DNA from: Styela clava
Lineage: Eukaryota; Chordata; Ascidiacea; Stolidobranchia; Styelidae
Assembly: GCF_964204865.1 (NCBI RefSeq)
Contig: NW_027556492.1
Coordinates: forward strand, 62,001 to 126,000
DNA: 64,000 bases
Direction: 5' to 3'
Part shown: positions 40,100-53,500 of the stretch, one piece after another
Numbering within the stretch: position 1 is the first letter of the stretch
Layout of the letters: the number at the start of each line of letters is the position of its first letter
Notes under the pieces: model-generated
What the model was told of the DNA's origin: nothing
The model's database searches: none
What the model saw: the letters and a program-made list of their open reading frames with translations, nothing else
Position numbers and translations under genes: made by a program

Positions 40100-43000
40100 T
40101 TATTTTACAGGATTCAATCTTTTCAAAACTAAAGTACTATTTTCACTTAAATCATAACCAAACGTATTTACTAAGTCATAATCGCTAATTGTTGTTGATA
40201 CTATATTATCTTCAGCGTCAACAATTGTATTATAAACACTTGATCCTGTTGTTATAAGTGAAGTAGCTTTTACATTCAATTTTGAATTTGTTGGATTATA
40301 AGTAGTATATACTGTTAAAGGTCTAGACAATATATTAATAATATGTCTTTTAAAAACATTAAAGAAAGGATGCGCTGATATATATTTAACAACAGGTTTA
40401 TAAATGTCTTTAAATAATTCATATCATAAAGATTCTGTATTATAACTTATATTATTTTTATATTTTTCTAAAATTGTTAAAGGTTCACTATTTACGATAT
40501 TTAAAGTATTTTCAGATGCTCAAAAATCAGCTGTAGTCATAGTCATAGCATCTATATAAAATTGTTTTAAACGTTTTAAATCTTCTAAAAGTATTGAAGG
40601 TGTTGTATATTCAAGAGAACTAAGATAAAATACAGGTTCATTCATCTTTGAATCATCTTCGAAAAAAGCACCAGTACCAAATGAATAATAACCACTACTT
40701 TGTTGAGATGTACTTTTTTTCTTATAAGATCGGAGTGAGTTTATTGAAAGAACATAATAATTATCTGAAATTATTTGGTCATAGCAAAAAGAAAATCAAG
40801 GTTCTTTTTTATGTGGATTTATATTATATAATCAAGTATTTTCACCGTTAGGTTCTGCGTCTTTCAAAATATGATTATTTATAAGTTTCTTATCTACAGC
40901 TTTATTATAACCATTTATAACAGTTTGAGCTCTATATCTTGACATTGAAATAGAATAATCACCTTTATATTTTCCTACATCTTCTAAAAGAACAATTGGT
41001 TGTATATTAGAACTTAAAAGACTTTCTCATTTCGGTAAACTAGGATATTGTTCAAACACAGAAATTGTAGGTTTAAATTTTATTAAGTTAGGATCTATAT
41101 ATTGAACTATTTCTTCTTTTAATTGTAGATTAAATCTATAAGCATTAATTTGATTTTTAGATCGACCATTAATAGATGCATTAGATGAAGCTGTGTTTCA
41201 ACCCGAACCTTTAAGATATCTTAATCTAGCACTTCTAGCATTATATCAAAAAGGAAATCCATTATTTTTATGAGTTATGGAATGATATTTACCAGTTAAA
41301 TTTAAAAATCTATAATTTCTACCATCCTCATATAAATCAACTAAGTCTTTAAACTGAATTCCTTTATTAGCAGAATATAAATGATTTAAAGTTAAAGGTT
41401 GTAATGTGTTATATTCAGCTTGAAAATAACTTTTTCAGTTTGTATAATCTTCTGTTGTGAAAGGATAATCTGTCATATTACCCGATGGTTTTATAGAATT
41501 AGTAATAGGTGAATAACCAACATATTGATGTTCAGTATTTATTAAGTACAAATCACTTACTGTTTTTTCTAATTCACTTTTAGAATAATAATATGTTCTT
41601 TTTTTATAGAATAATGAATACAAAGAACTATATACTGTTGATGATTTAGTTGATATAATAGAATCTTTTTTGTCTCTTATATATATTTCTAAATATTGCT
41701 TTAATTGTTCCATCGTTTTTGTTTCATCTATTAAACGTTGGTTTGCTACTGTTTTCATAGTTTCGATGTTAGTGGTTGATTCTTTATACAAATGACCACT
41801 CATATAAGTTTCTAAATCGCTAGAAACATCTGTTAAACTTGAGAGACTTATAGCTGTAGTATAAATCTTATTATATGCTGTTTCACTATTTGTAAAATTT
41901 TCATCTCCTATAATATCACTATAAATGTCTACAACCGCTTCATCTTCTCTACTACTATTATATTCACTCTCTATTATATTTACTGTCTTTACTTTTAAAT
42001 CATCATAAAAACTATTTAAATTAATTATTTTAGCATCCATGTAATTATCAACTTCTTTTTGTAAAGAACCTATTAATTTTTCTTTTGCTCTTGTAAAAAT
42101 TTCATCTATAAAAATATATTTATATTTATCATAATCAATACTTGTTAAAGTATTAAAATTATTAGGTTTGACAGGATAAGCATCACCTACAGGTAGCCCA
42201 TAATATTCTACAGCATCATTAATAATTTGACCTAGTTTTTTATAATCGGTAACTATAATAGGTGATGTGTTTAAAGAATTTATAATTGTATCTTTATATC
42301 AAGTGCTCAAATCTAATAATCTTTGATCTAAGTCCCTTATATTAGTTAATTTTTGACTATTTGATAAATTAGTATTATCATTAACTCTAACTTTAAGATC
42401 TATAATATCTTGAGGTTTAGTAAGACCATCATAGTTAAAGTCATCATTAGAACTGTCGACAGTAAATAAATTTTTTAAAGCAGTTATTTTTAGCAAATTT
42501 TTATATTTTTCAATATTATATAATAAATTCTGTTCAATATCAGTAGGAAAATTTTTTAACTTAATATCTTTTTCTTTATTCTCTAAATAGTGTGGAAATG
42601 TATATTGTTGTTCTATCTCTCTAATAATATTGTCAGATTCTATAGTATAAAGATTTAGTAATTTGGTATCAACCAACAATATTAACTTATCTTTTAATTC
42701 TTTAGTAATATCTTTTTTAACAATATCTATATTAATATTGACATCTTGAACATCTTCAAGTGTAACTGTAAATACAGTATAAGTATTTATTGAATTTTTT
42801 TTTTCTAATAATTGATTTATTGTTTTAAAAGTTTCAATTTCTTGGATATCAGTTATATAAGTATAATTAATATCATCTAATATAGAATTATATAAAAATT
42901 CTTTAGTTTCTAAAGGAACTATTTTTTCTAATTTATCAACTGTAATTGATTGAGCCGTATCATCTATAACAGATTTGTTTTTATAAGATTCCAAATTTGA

Positions 43001-45523
43001 ATAATTATCAGTACTATAATTAAACAATACCATGTTAGAAACTTCTCTCATATTTCCACTTCACTCAGATTGTGTTTGGGTTTCATAATAGTATATAATA
43101 TTTCTATCATCATCCATAAAACTAACTTTAACATTTCTATTACCTATTGTTTTTAATAATATACAATCAATAACAAATTCTGAATCTTTGTCTTTAGGAT
43201 AAGATATTGTAGTTTGATTATAACCTAATTTAATTTTTTTTTCACCTTTAATTACTTTTTCTAAATTGATTATTTCATTTCTTTCGTCACCTTCTTCTTT
43301 AGAATCATAAATCATAACTTTATCTGTAAGTTGTCAATGATAAACATCTCTAAATTGTGTTGTGTCTAGTATTTGTGAAAAAGGATTTTCGTCTGTTGTA
43401 AACATTATAAGAGGTATACCAGTAATGGCTCTTGGAAGATTTGAAAGCATACCATTCATTACTGAACGACTAATCATATAAGGAAATGAAAAAGTTAGTC
43501 CATTACCCATTACAGATCTAAAAGTAGCTCATTCAGCAGGTATAAGACTTGTAATTTGTGGAGCAATTTGTTGAGCTAAAGCACCACCTACTAATTTAAC
43601 TATACCTCCTACTGGGAGAAATAACATAAAAAATGAAGCAGAAGAAACAACAATTTTTAATCAAGCTGTATAATAACCTCTATAATCTTCTCATTTAACT
43701 CTATAAGGTTCTAAAGTAACTATTTTTTTATTAATGAGATTCATATAATTTAAACAGTCTGCTTTTGTAGCATTAGTAAATATAGGCAAATTACTTGAAT
43801 TGTCATCTCTACTTTCATCAATTATAGATCCTGTTGAATCATATATTATTTTACCGTCAACATCAACCGATTTGTCAAAAAATAAATTTGTCGCCGAAGA
43901 TAATGTAGCAAATTTATGTCTTTCTCAGTTTTCTTCTTTAATATCATAACCACCATGAAATCTAATATTTGAAACATCATTATTAGAACTTAAATATAAT
44001 GTACTGTTAGCAGATTTAACATTTATATAATTCATTAAGTGAACATAATTTATAGTATCTACTTTTAAACCATCGACAGCTACAGCTTTAAGCTCATGAA
44101 TTGAGTCAGAATCCGTAATTTCTCTAATAGTTTTTAAAACATTTGCTTTACCAATTCATCCCTTATCTCATATTTTAGAATCAAAAGTTTCAGCTACTAA
44201 ACTTCCTCGGTTGTGTCGTTTATCGTTAGGATTGAAATTTATCTCTTGGTCTTGCTTTCAATTCAAAGCATAATTAATAGAAGCAAAATTACCATCAGGT
44301 ATAATTAAATGTTGTTGTTCATATTGATAAGTTTTTGATAGTGGAGATACTTTAGGTTGTAAAAATTTTTCAATTCATAATGGTGTAATAATATTTATTA
44401 TTGATGGATCTTTTTCTTTTTTATGTCCATATATTTCACAAGACAATAAAGCTACAGAACCTTCTACTTCTAATTGTAAAGAATTAACACCTTTAACTTC
44501 TGAAAAAAATAGAGGCTCATAATCTTCATCCTCTTTCATATTTTTAATATCATTATCTATATCTTCTAGTGTAGGTGCTCTTTTAGTTTGTGGAATTTCG
44601 TCATAAATTGGATTGTTATTTATATCATACATAATTTCGCCACTATCATTTGTTTTTAATTCTAATTTAGCACTAGTTGAAATAACATTTGGTTTAAAAA
44701 AAGTTTCACCAGGTTGACCAAATTGAATAGATTGTATAATATTCTTTCCTACAGTACGTAAACTTTCATTTACACTTTTAAAAGTAACATCATGTCACAT
44801 ATAATCGTTTGTTTTAGGATTTGTAAAAACTTCAATGCTTTGAATATAGAATAAATCATTACCATTAATTTCTGGACATAATCACAAAAGTGTCATATTA
44901 TCTTTTTTTATGGTATGAGAATCTGCTCTTCAAATAAAACTTTCTATATTTTCTGTATCTTTTTGAGTATCATCAAATCGAGCTCTTATTGTACTTTGTA
45001 ATACTTGACGAACATAACCATCATCATCATGTGTAAAAGTACTAGAATAATTAATTGGAGGCAACGGTTTACCAACAACATAATAACCTTCTTTGAATAT
45101 TTTTTTTCCTTTACAATTTTTTATTTTTGCTTCTATTATTTTATATGAATCATATTGTTTTTTTTGTTCATCATATGTTAATCTAAGTTCATCAAAAGTG
45201 TCTAATGTATCATAATTTTCAGGTTTAACAGGTTCTTTAGGAGATATATTTTTTAAAATATCAACATTTATAATAGTTGACGCATCATCTTCTACTGGAT
45301 TGATAGGGTCTTCTCAACCTAAAGGTTTAACTAATATAGTTTTTTTACCTGTAAAAATACGCTCTCTAATTAAAGAATTAAACCTTAAATTATCATCAAC
45401 ATCTGTAGCACCAGTAGCAAAAACATAAGGAAAAAAATAAAGATCTCTATTTTTATCTATTTCAACTTTTAAATTATCAGTATCAGCATCTCGGTATACA
45501 ATTTTATTATTTAGATCCAGCAT
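40100..45523 (-). CDS. 1807-aa virion protein with hydrophobic segment
   Basis: One open frame of 1808 codons when TGA is Trp; the standard code breaks it into six fragments, all in one frame. A mixed beta-rich N-terminal 600 residues precedes a strongly hydrophobic stretch (about 612-665, with Gly/Ala/Ile/Val/Pro, AEW at its end), then a long Asp/Ser/Thr/Tyr-rich remainder with helical linkers. The tail-knob protein of phi29-like phages also has a hydrophobic loop that enters the membrane, so a tail-tip or DNA-entry role is attractive, but there is no recognised homology. It starts on GGAGG inside the end of the portal gene (17-base overlap). Confidence 0.8.
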
Positions 45524-46997
45524 CTGTCTTGTTTCCTCCTAACCCGTCATTTGATGTTCTCATTTGAGCATGTGATTTTGGATTTGAATCGCGTGAATTA
45601 AAGTTACTCACTTGATTAAATTTTTTCAATTTGCCGTTTTGAGCATCATTCATAATTTCATTTTTTCCTTTCTCTTTTTCAAAGTCTAAGAATTGTTTTC
45701 TATTTTCGTCAGCATCTTTGTCAACTAATTTTTTCATTTCAACACTTGATGCTCGGCCAATTTCTTGAACGTTACTAATAGTTGTTATTCTATCTTGGAG
45801 TCCATTATTTAATTTAGCAATTTCAGCATTGATATATTCGATTGTATTTTTATTATTTCCATCTCTAATAGCGAAAGAAAAATTTACATCACCAAAACCA
45901 GCACAATAGAACATTTTTTTCAAGAATCTATTAATCAGTTGATTAAACATCATTCTTTTAGAAATAATAGTTTTAATTTCGGCTGCAGAAACATTTTTAA
46001 TATCTTCAGCTACGTTTGCTTCTAACTTACTATTCAAACTAATTCCAATTAAAGAATACAATAAGTGAAATTTTTCGAGCATAGTTTTTTGGAGACTTTC
46101 TCAGTTGATGTTTGGGTGAATAGCTTGAATAGCTTGATCTTCGGAAGGAAGTTCACTAACCAAAACAGCTCGTGGAAGAGCCATGTTATTTTTAGTTCTC
46201 TTGTCTCAATCTTCTAATGTGTCGGGGTCTAAGTTTCCAACGTACATGATAGTACGGTTATTAAGACGTTCTTTTTCAATTCAATCATAGAAATTAACGA
46301 TGTCTTTAATAACGTTAGTACATTTTAATCAGTCGGGTCTAGGTGTTTGAGATGTGTGAAAAAAAGTTGTGAAATGTTCGAACGGTATAATAGGAATTTT
46401 TCTACCTTTAATTTCTTTGTAAAAGGGGTTTCTGTCATTTTGAGGTTTGAAGTAGTAGTTAGGAATCATAGCACTTAATTCACCTAGAGCTATCTCTTTA
46501 CTATTATAGATATATGTTCTTTTGATTCGACCGTCATGTGTTCATGTTTCTCTAATAATAATAGGAATAACTGTATGTGTTTCTTTTTCGGCAAATGTTG
46601 AAATACTTACAATTTCTTCAAAACTCTTTTGTTGTCATATAATAAATTTTGGACGATTTAAATATACTCTAAATCCTTGATCGTCTTCAATAGAGTTTTC
46701 TATTTTATCAAAACCTAAAATCGCCTCACCATATAAAGATGTTTGGAAAATTAATTTAGATAAGAATTTGTCTCATTGAGCATTAACTTTAAATGTATTT
46801 CAAAACTTTAGTAATTTTTCGTTGTCAGTATCAAATACGTAATGTCTATTATATATAGCATGTGTTAAGTGCTCAGCTATAACTATTGGAAAATCACAAA
46901 ATTTGTTTAAGTGATTAGTAGTTCTTTCACCATTTTTATCGTGTAACATGTTTCAATACTTAGAAACTTTATTAATATCTAGTTCTCAACTTTCCAT
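45507..46997 (-). CDS. Portal protein (complete copy)
   Basis: 496 residues. A mainly alpha/beta N-terminal half with an SLYGEAILGFDK segment of the type seen in portal wings, then a long helical stretch (NVQEIGRASSVEMKKL) and a disordered Asn/Ser/Gly-rich C-terminus. Length, helical stem and position before the tail genes and terminase fit a portal, the dodecameric ring through which DNA is packaged. Frame continuity needs TGA as Trp. The junction at 46345 lies inside this gene, which reads through it intact. Confidence 0.7.
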
Positions 46998-47008
46998 TAT
47001 ATTTTATA

Positions 47009-47173
47009 TTATTCCTTTTTTGTTTTTTTACAGTCACATGAAATCTTTTTACAGATGTCATTTTTTTGAGTTTTTGTAGCATATTTATTAATAATATAAA
47101 TTGCCACTTCGTCTATTTGTGATTTCGCAAAACTCATTACGAAACTAATTATCATTTTTAATGTTTTGTTCAT
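47009..47173 (-). CDS. 54-aa protein (second copy)
   Basis: Same as 664-828. Confidence 0.6.
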   Translation of the reverse strand: MNKTLKMIISFVMSFAKSQIDEVAIYIINKYATKTQKNDICKKISCDCKKTKKE

Positions 47174-47522
47174 TGTTATTTTCTCCTTTGTTATTTTTGT
47201 TAATAACTTCCATAATTTTTTCTAGCTTGCCATTAATTCTTTTATCGATTCATTTTTTTAAATCTTCACTTTGTTTTTCATTCGCCTTTTCAACAGCCAA
47301 ATCTTTACTTATATATTTCCTGTCATACATGTAAGCCAGAGTAACACATATTATTACAGTGAGTGCTATAAGCGCAGGAATAGAAACAATTAAAGCTGAA
47401 TAAATTGTTTTATTATTACTTTCACTATTAGCAAAGTGGATAAATTGCGACAAGCCAAAACCTCCTACGGTTGCGCTTATCATTTTTCAATATATTTTAT
47501 CTCAATTCATAAATTTTATCAT
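47145..47522 (-). CDS. Holin-like protein (second copy)
   Basis: Same as 800-1177. Confidence 0.5.
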
Positions 47523-47532
47523 TTCTTTTCAT

Positions 47533-50500
47533 CTAATGTCCGCTCTCTCTTCTAACTGATAAGTTAAATTTTGTTGGGAAGACCAAATTATAATTACCAT
47601 TAGCGTTAAATGTTCATTTTATATCGTTTAAAGCAACATTATTTCTCATATGGTAGTAAACGTAAAATGGATGACGATAAACGTCGTTATTTGTTAATCA
47701 TCATATATCTCCTCAATATAATAAGTCGCCAGTTGCTTTTGTTCATTTAATATTCCCTTTAATATTAACACCTGTTTTTGTTGCGAAATAGTGGTTGTAA
47801 AGATTTGCGTTCAATTGTCATGGACTCGCTGATTTTAACGTTGAGTGAAAATATGTTTTTGTTGTTGATGAGGTTGCGTTGTAATTGTCAGTGGTTACTA
47901 AATATTGAAAAGTTTTGTTTGTTGTGTCGCCAGTTTGTTTTGGTACTAAAAATGAATGTCATCTAACATTAGACGTATTAAGAGGCGGTTCGATATGAAT
48001 ATCAAAAGAATACAATCCATCTTTAAATTCTTTAGAATTACCAGTATTTAAGGTAACAAAAAACGAGTTACTAAAGTATTTTAATTGGGATCCTACTCTG
48101 TCAATGATTGGAAAACTTGTTTTTTTTCCAACTCCAGCGAAGTAAGTATTAGCTTCAATGTTGTTTGATGAATCCATTTTTGTAATTGTTGAACCAGTAC
48201 CTATAACGTCTACTCATGGGTGGGGAGTGTGTAACATTTCAAGACGACTACGTGCTGTTTCGAATATTTCGGTACTCCCTAGATCTTTAAATTGAGAATC
48301 TGTTATATTGTCATTACCAATATTTTCGATTAATGTTTGACCTTCCACTTTTGCTTCATATTGTGTAATTAAATGTCTGAATTGTGCTTCTGTAAGACCA
48401 TGTGTTTCAGAATATGCTTTAGGTGAGTTTTCACCAAATATTGAATTATAATCATCTGTTCCTTTAGTTCATTGAAAGTCAACATTTGCTAAAACAGTTT
48501 CAATTTCTGATACACTAATAGGTTTATAATAACCATAAGAAGCATATAATTGACGTCTAGAATCAACATGAGTTATTCGTTCTAATATAGTTTTTGTGTC
48601 TTTATAATTTAATCCAGAAGTATATGTTTCAACTTTTTCGAATGGATAATACTTATATATTTTTAAATGTGAATTATCACGAATATAATATGAGTTATTT
48701 ATCGAATTAATTCGTGATGAGTAAGAGACAGGTGCTTTTAATATGTCAATCAATTTATCTTTTTGTGAACCTGTTGGTCTGTCAGTTCATCTCAAACCTT
48801 CAGCATTATTATCCTCATCGTAAGGTTCCATTTCTGGATCAACAATTTTTGTTTCTAGAGGTGCCAATCGGTTCTCTAATAATGTATCTACTTGATGCTT
48901 TGTATAATGAGCTCCAATTAGAGCGAAGTAATTTTTCAAATAATCATAACCATCAATCCCAAAAAATTTTCCTTTTTGATTAGTGAAAACAGGTATTGAA
49001 GGAAAGTTTGATCTTGATGGATCTAGATAAGTGAAACGATTTTCTCATGATTGAGCAATTTCGTCTTGTGGGTCGGGATTTGAAATAACGTGATTTTGAT
49101 AATCTTCAACGAATGAGTACACAGAATTAACATACTTTATGCTAAGATTAGCACCATCAGTATTAAAAGGTTCTTCAACAAATTGACCATGAGATCCAAT
49201 TAAATCAGAACTTCCGTCTTTGCTAAATTTTATAACAGCATAGTTTCTTAGTAAATTAATACAGTACAAACTAGGGTCAACAATGTTAGCAATAATATAT
49301 AATTCGTCATCTTGAACAAACAAGTCATAAACTTTGTATGTATCAAACTTAGTCATGTCAAGATCTGGTACTTCAGCTCTTATGAAGTCAATTTGGTCGT
49401 CTCTCAACTGTTCATTTCAACCATGAAAAGATTCAATTGACGCGTTATTAACAGCTTTCACGCTTAGAGATTTGTCAGCTAATAAGTCATAAAATTCATC
49501 TTCTGTTAAATGATTCAATAATGAATATTTTTCAGGAGTACTTGCTATGTTTAGTACGTTAGTTGCCCGAGTTGTGTCAACGTCTCTAAATTCTTTATAA
49601 ATTTTTCCTAAATCAGATCTTTTTACATGAATAATATGACTTAATACACTAGTAGTTCCATCTTTTCTTATGTAATTACTTAATGTATAGTTAGAACCAC
49701 ATAGATTATTAATTCAAGTCAATAAAGCAAAATGTTTTTGATAATCTGTTAAATCATTTCAATCAGTAGGTCCTCTGTAATATTGTCAAATATCACGAAT
49801 TACACAACTTTCTTCTTTGAAATTACAAATTTGGTAAATATCAACTTTGTCATTTATATCAAGAGAAAGAGGTTGCGAAATTATATTACTTCCATATCCT
49901 TCTTGAACAAGACTATAATATTCAGCTTCTGTATTTAAAACAGTAACTAAAGTTTGAAGCTTCTCAGTAGTTGGAACAGTTGTTCAAGGAATAGTGTCTC
50001 TGTTTAATATTAAATCTTCTGTTCTGAGTATTCCATTAAATTTTGCGTCGATTTGAGGTTTGTTATATGTATCTGCTATTTTAGCATATAATTTGTGGTT
50101 AATTTCATCTGGTAAATTAGTAAGGGCTTTAAATTCTCTAAGAAGATTGAAAAATTCAGTTTGAGATAGACTGTTATAAGCAGAATAAAATTTAGGAGCA
50201 CTAGCTCATACATTTGGACTACTAGTACTTTTATAATATCGTCCACTATCAATCAATTTTTGAATATCCCCAGTTCTTCAATAAATAGGTTGAACATCAT
50301 TATCATAACTTGTTCCTAAAATGTCATTTATTCTATAAATTCTTTTTAGTACAGTAGATAATTCATCTAAAACATCATGTTTAATACCATCTTTAGTAAA
50401 AGGTACTCGTTTATCTATATAATCATCATAAGCTATTATATAAGCTGTTTTGTGATTATTTTGACTATGATTACCATATCAATGATCTGGTTCACTTAAA

Positions 50501-53500
50501 ACCGCTAATAATTTTTCACGTTGAGATGCTGTAGGTACTTCTTCTCATTTCAATCCTGTAGGATTTGTATTAACATCATAAGGTAATAATTCAATATTAG
50601 TTACCTCAGTTTCTAATTCTGATAAACGATTATTTAACTGAGCGTCTATTTGTTGACGAGTATATATAGTATCTTTTGTAGCAAAAAAATTTTTAAGATA
50701 CTTAAATCCATTAATACCAAACATTTTTCCTTTTAAATTTGTAAATACGGGCATTGTTGGAAAATTTGAAGCTTCTGGTACATTATAATTAAAACGATTA
50801 TTTCAAGTACTTGTATCATAGTTATCATCTTGATCTGGGTTTGAAATAACATGATTGTAACCATCTTCCAAAAAAGAATAAGTTGAGTTAACATAATTTA
50901 GACTTAAATTAGCATTGTTTTCATTGAAAGGTGCTTCAATTGTTGTAACATAAGTATTTCCTGTAACAGCTCGAATATCACCAACAGTAAATTTTAAAGG
51001 AGCAGTATTACGTAATAAATTTAAAGCTATAATACCTGCTTGTGTCGCATATTTATAAGAAACAATATAAAGGCTATCGTTATAATCAAATAAGTCATAA
51101 ATTTTATATTCATTTAATTTGTTTTCGTCATAGAAGGAAACTTCTCCACGAATAAGATCAATCTGTTCATTTGTAAATGGAGCATTTCAATCTTCAAATG
51201 ACTCGATTGTAGTATGTGATTTTATATCTGTTTTTAAAGCAAAAAACTTTTTTAAATAACTATACGCTTTAACACCAAAAATCTTCCCCTTTCTGTTTGT
51301 AAATACTGGTAGTGTAGGATAGTTTGAATATTCTGGTGTTATATATTTTAATCTAGTTTCTCAATCGCCAAATACTGATCCACCTGGTATTGGGGTAGAA
51401 ATAGCCTGATTATCGTGGTCTTCAATTCAACTGTAAATTGAGTTTATATATTTTAAGTTTAAGTTTGCCAGCTCAGTATCATAAGGACCCATAATTGCTT
51501 TTACGTGATCTCCTTGAATAGCTATTAACTCTGCAGTTTTATTAAATATTCTAACAGCTTGGTTTCTTAACAAATTAATAGCAAATATATTTTCATTATT
51601 TAAAAGACGAGCACAAACGAAAACCTGATCACCAAAAGTAAATAAATCTAATACTTTGTAATCATCAAATTTGGCTCAATCAAAAGCATGAATATCTTCT
51701 TTAATAATATCAATTTGTTCGTCTGTCAATTGTGTTTCTCAATCAATAAAAGAATCCATTGACACTTTAGTTAAGTTTTCAATTTTCCCTCTAAGTAAGT
51801 TATAAAAATCTTCTTGTTGTAAATGATTTTTTTCGCTATAAAGTTTTGGTGTTTTAACAATACCCTCTTCTTCGGCTACATCACTATCATTATCTGTTTC
51901 AAAATGTTTGAAAAGCAAAGCTAGATCTGAACGTTTTATATGTACGATGTGACTTAACTCTTCAACTTCGCCATTTGGTTTTGTGTAATTACTTAATACA
52001 TAAGTTGAACTACATATATCATTAATTCAAGCTAATAAAGTTGCTCGTTTTTGATACTCAGTCAAATCGTCTCAATCACCAGGTCCTTTGTAGAGACTTC
52101 ATGCGTCTTTAATAGCATAAGTTTTTTCGCCAAAGTTAACGATTTTATAGATATTTATTTTGTCGCCAACATTTAAACTCAAAGGTTGTGTTGCGTAGTC
52201 ACCTCCATACCCTTCTTCTTCTAAAGCATAATAAGTTTCAGGAATTTTAAGAGTTGATAATAAGGCTGTTTTTTGAGCTTCACTTGGTGTTTTTTCTCAA
52301 CCTAATGTTAGTTCTGACAATAAAGGATTTGTAGTTCTAAAAATAGAATCAATTTTTGTATCAATTTGAGGTCTAGTATATGTGTCTTTTTTTGTAGCAT
52401 AAACGGTTTCGCCTGTTTCGATTTGGTGTAATTTAGCAAAAGAATCATTTAAAAAACCTAGAGCATTTACACCATATATAGTACCATCTTCAGTAGTGAA
52501 AATAGGAAATGTTGGTAAATGACCTTCTAAGAATGTAAATCTTTTATTATAACTTTCAACAATATCTTCAGGTGTTGAGTGAGAAATTGGATGCGTTTTA
52601 ACATATTTAATTCAAGATAAAATAGAACTAATGTATTGTAAATTTAAATTTGCGCCTCTTGTATTATAAGGACTTGGTAAAGTATCGTCATATGGAATAA
52701 TACGTACTTTATTACCATTTCTTCTAATTTCAAAAGGTGATAAATTTTTTAATAATGGAGCAATAATTCAGTCTACATTATCTGGTGTTTTACTAACAAA
52801 AATATATACTTCACCATCATAAAAAATTTTATCAAAAAGTTTATAGTCACTATATTTAGTAGAATCATAATTTTTAACATTTCTAGCAATATCATCAAGT
52901 TGAGAGTCGGTTAGTTGTTGCTTCCATCCTGCAAAAGAATCTAATGCAACATCAACACTACTAGATTTTACCATATTATCAACACGTGTGATAATTGTGT
53001 TTTTAACAAAATGATTATAAAACTGCTCTTTTGTATAACCATATTCGTCAGATCATTTTTGTGGTGTGCTGAAATTAGACTCAAATGAATAAACTGGTGG
53101 TTGTTGTGAATTTATAAAATATTCATAAAGTTTTCCTAAATCGCTTCTTCTAATAGGATTAATATGATCTAATTTTGTAACACTACCTCCAATATGTTCA
53201 AAGTCACTTCTTTTATAACTAGATCCACATCTTCTATTTACAAATTTTAAAGCTTCATCGTGTTTTTGATCTTCAGTTAAGTCATCTCAATCTGAAGGAA
53301 ATTCAACAGTATCTTTTTTTCATAAACTTCAAATATCTTGAATAAAAGTTTGTGGTATACCAAAGTTATTAAATTTATAAAGATAAACTTTTTCTTCTGT
53401 ACGGAGCGTTAAAGGATTATGAGCTCAATCACTTGATCATTTTCCAACGTTTAATCCATAAAAGGTTTCGGGGACTTTAAAAACGTCAGCTAAAACTGCT

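Larger units (their letters stand above)
1..46345. other. One complete phage genome unit (46,345 bp)
   Basis: Every gene from 1 to 17655 reappears at a constant offset of 46,345 bases, so this interval is one full repeat unit. The phase is arbitrary, since the portal gene is cut by the start. No integrase, attachment site or chromosomal gene is seen at the junction near 46345; the portal gene reads straight through it. This fits a circular or terminally redundant phage genome read past its end, or a concatemer. Confidence 0.9.
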
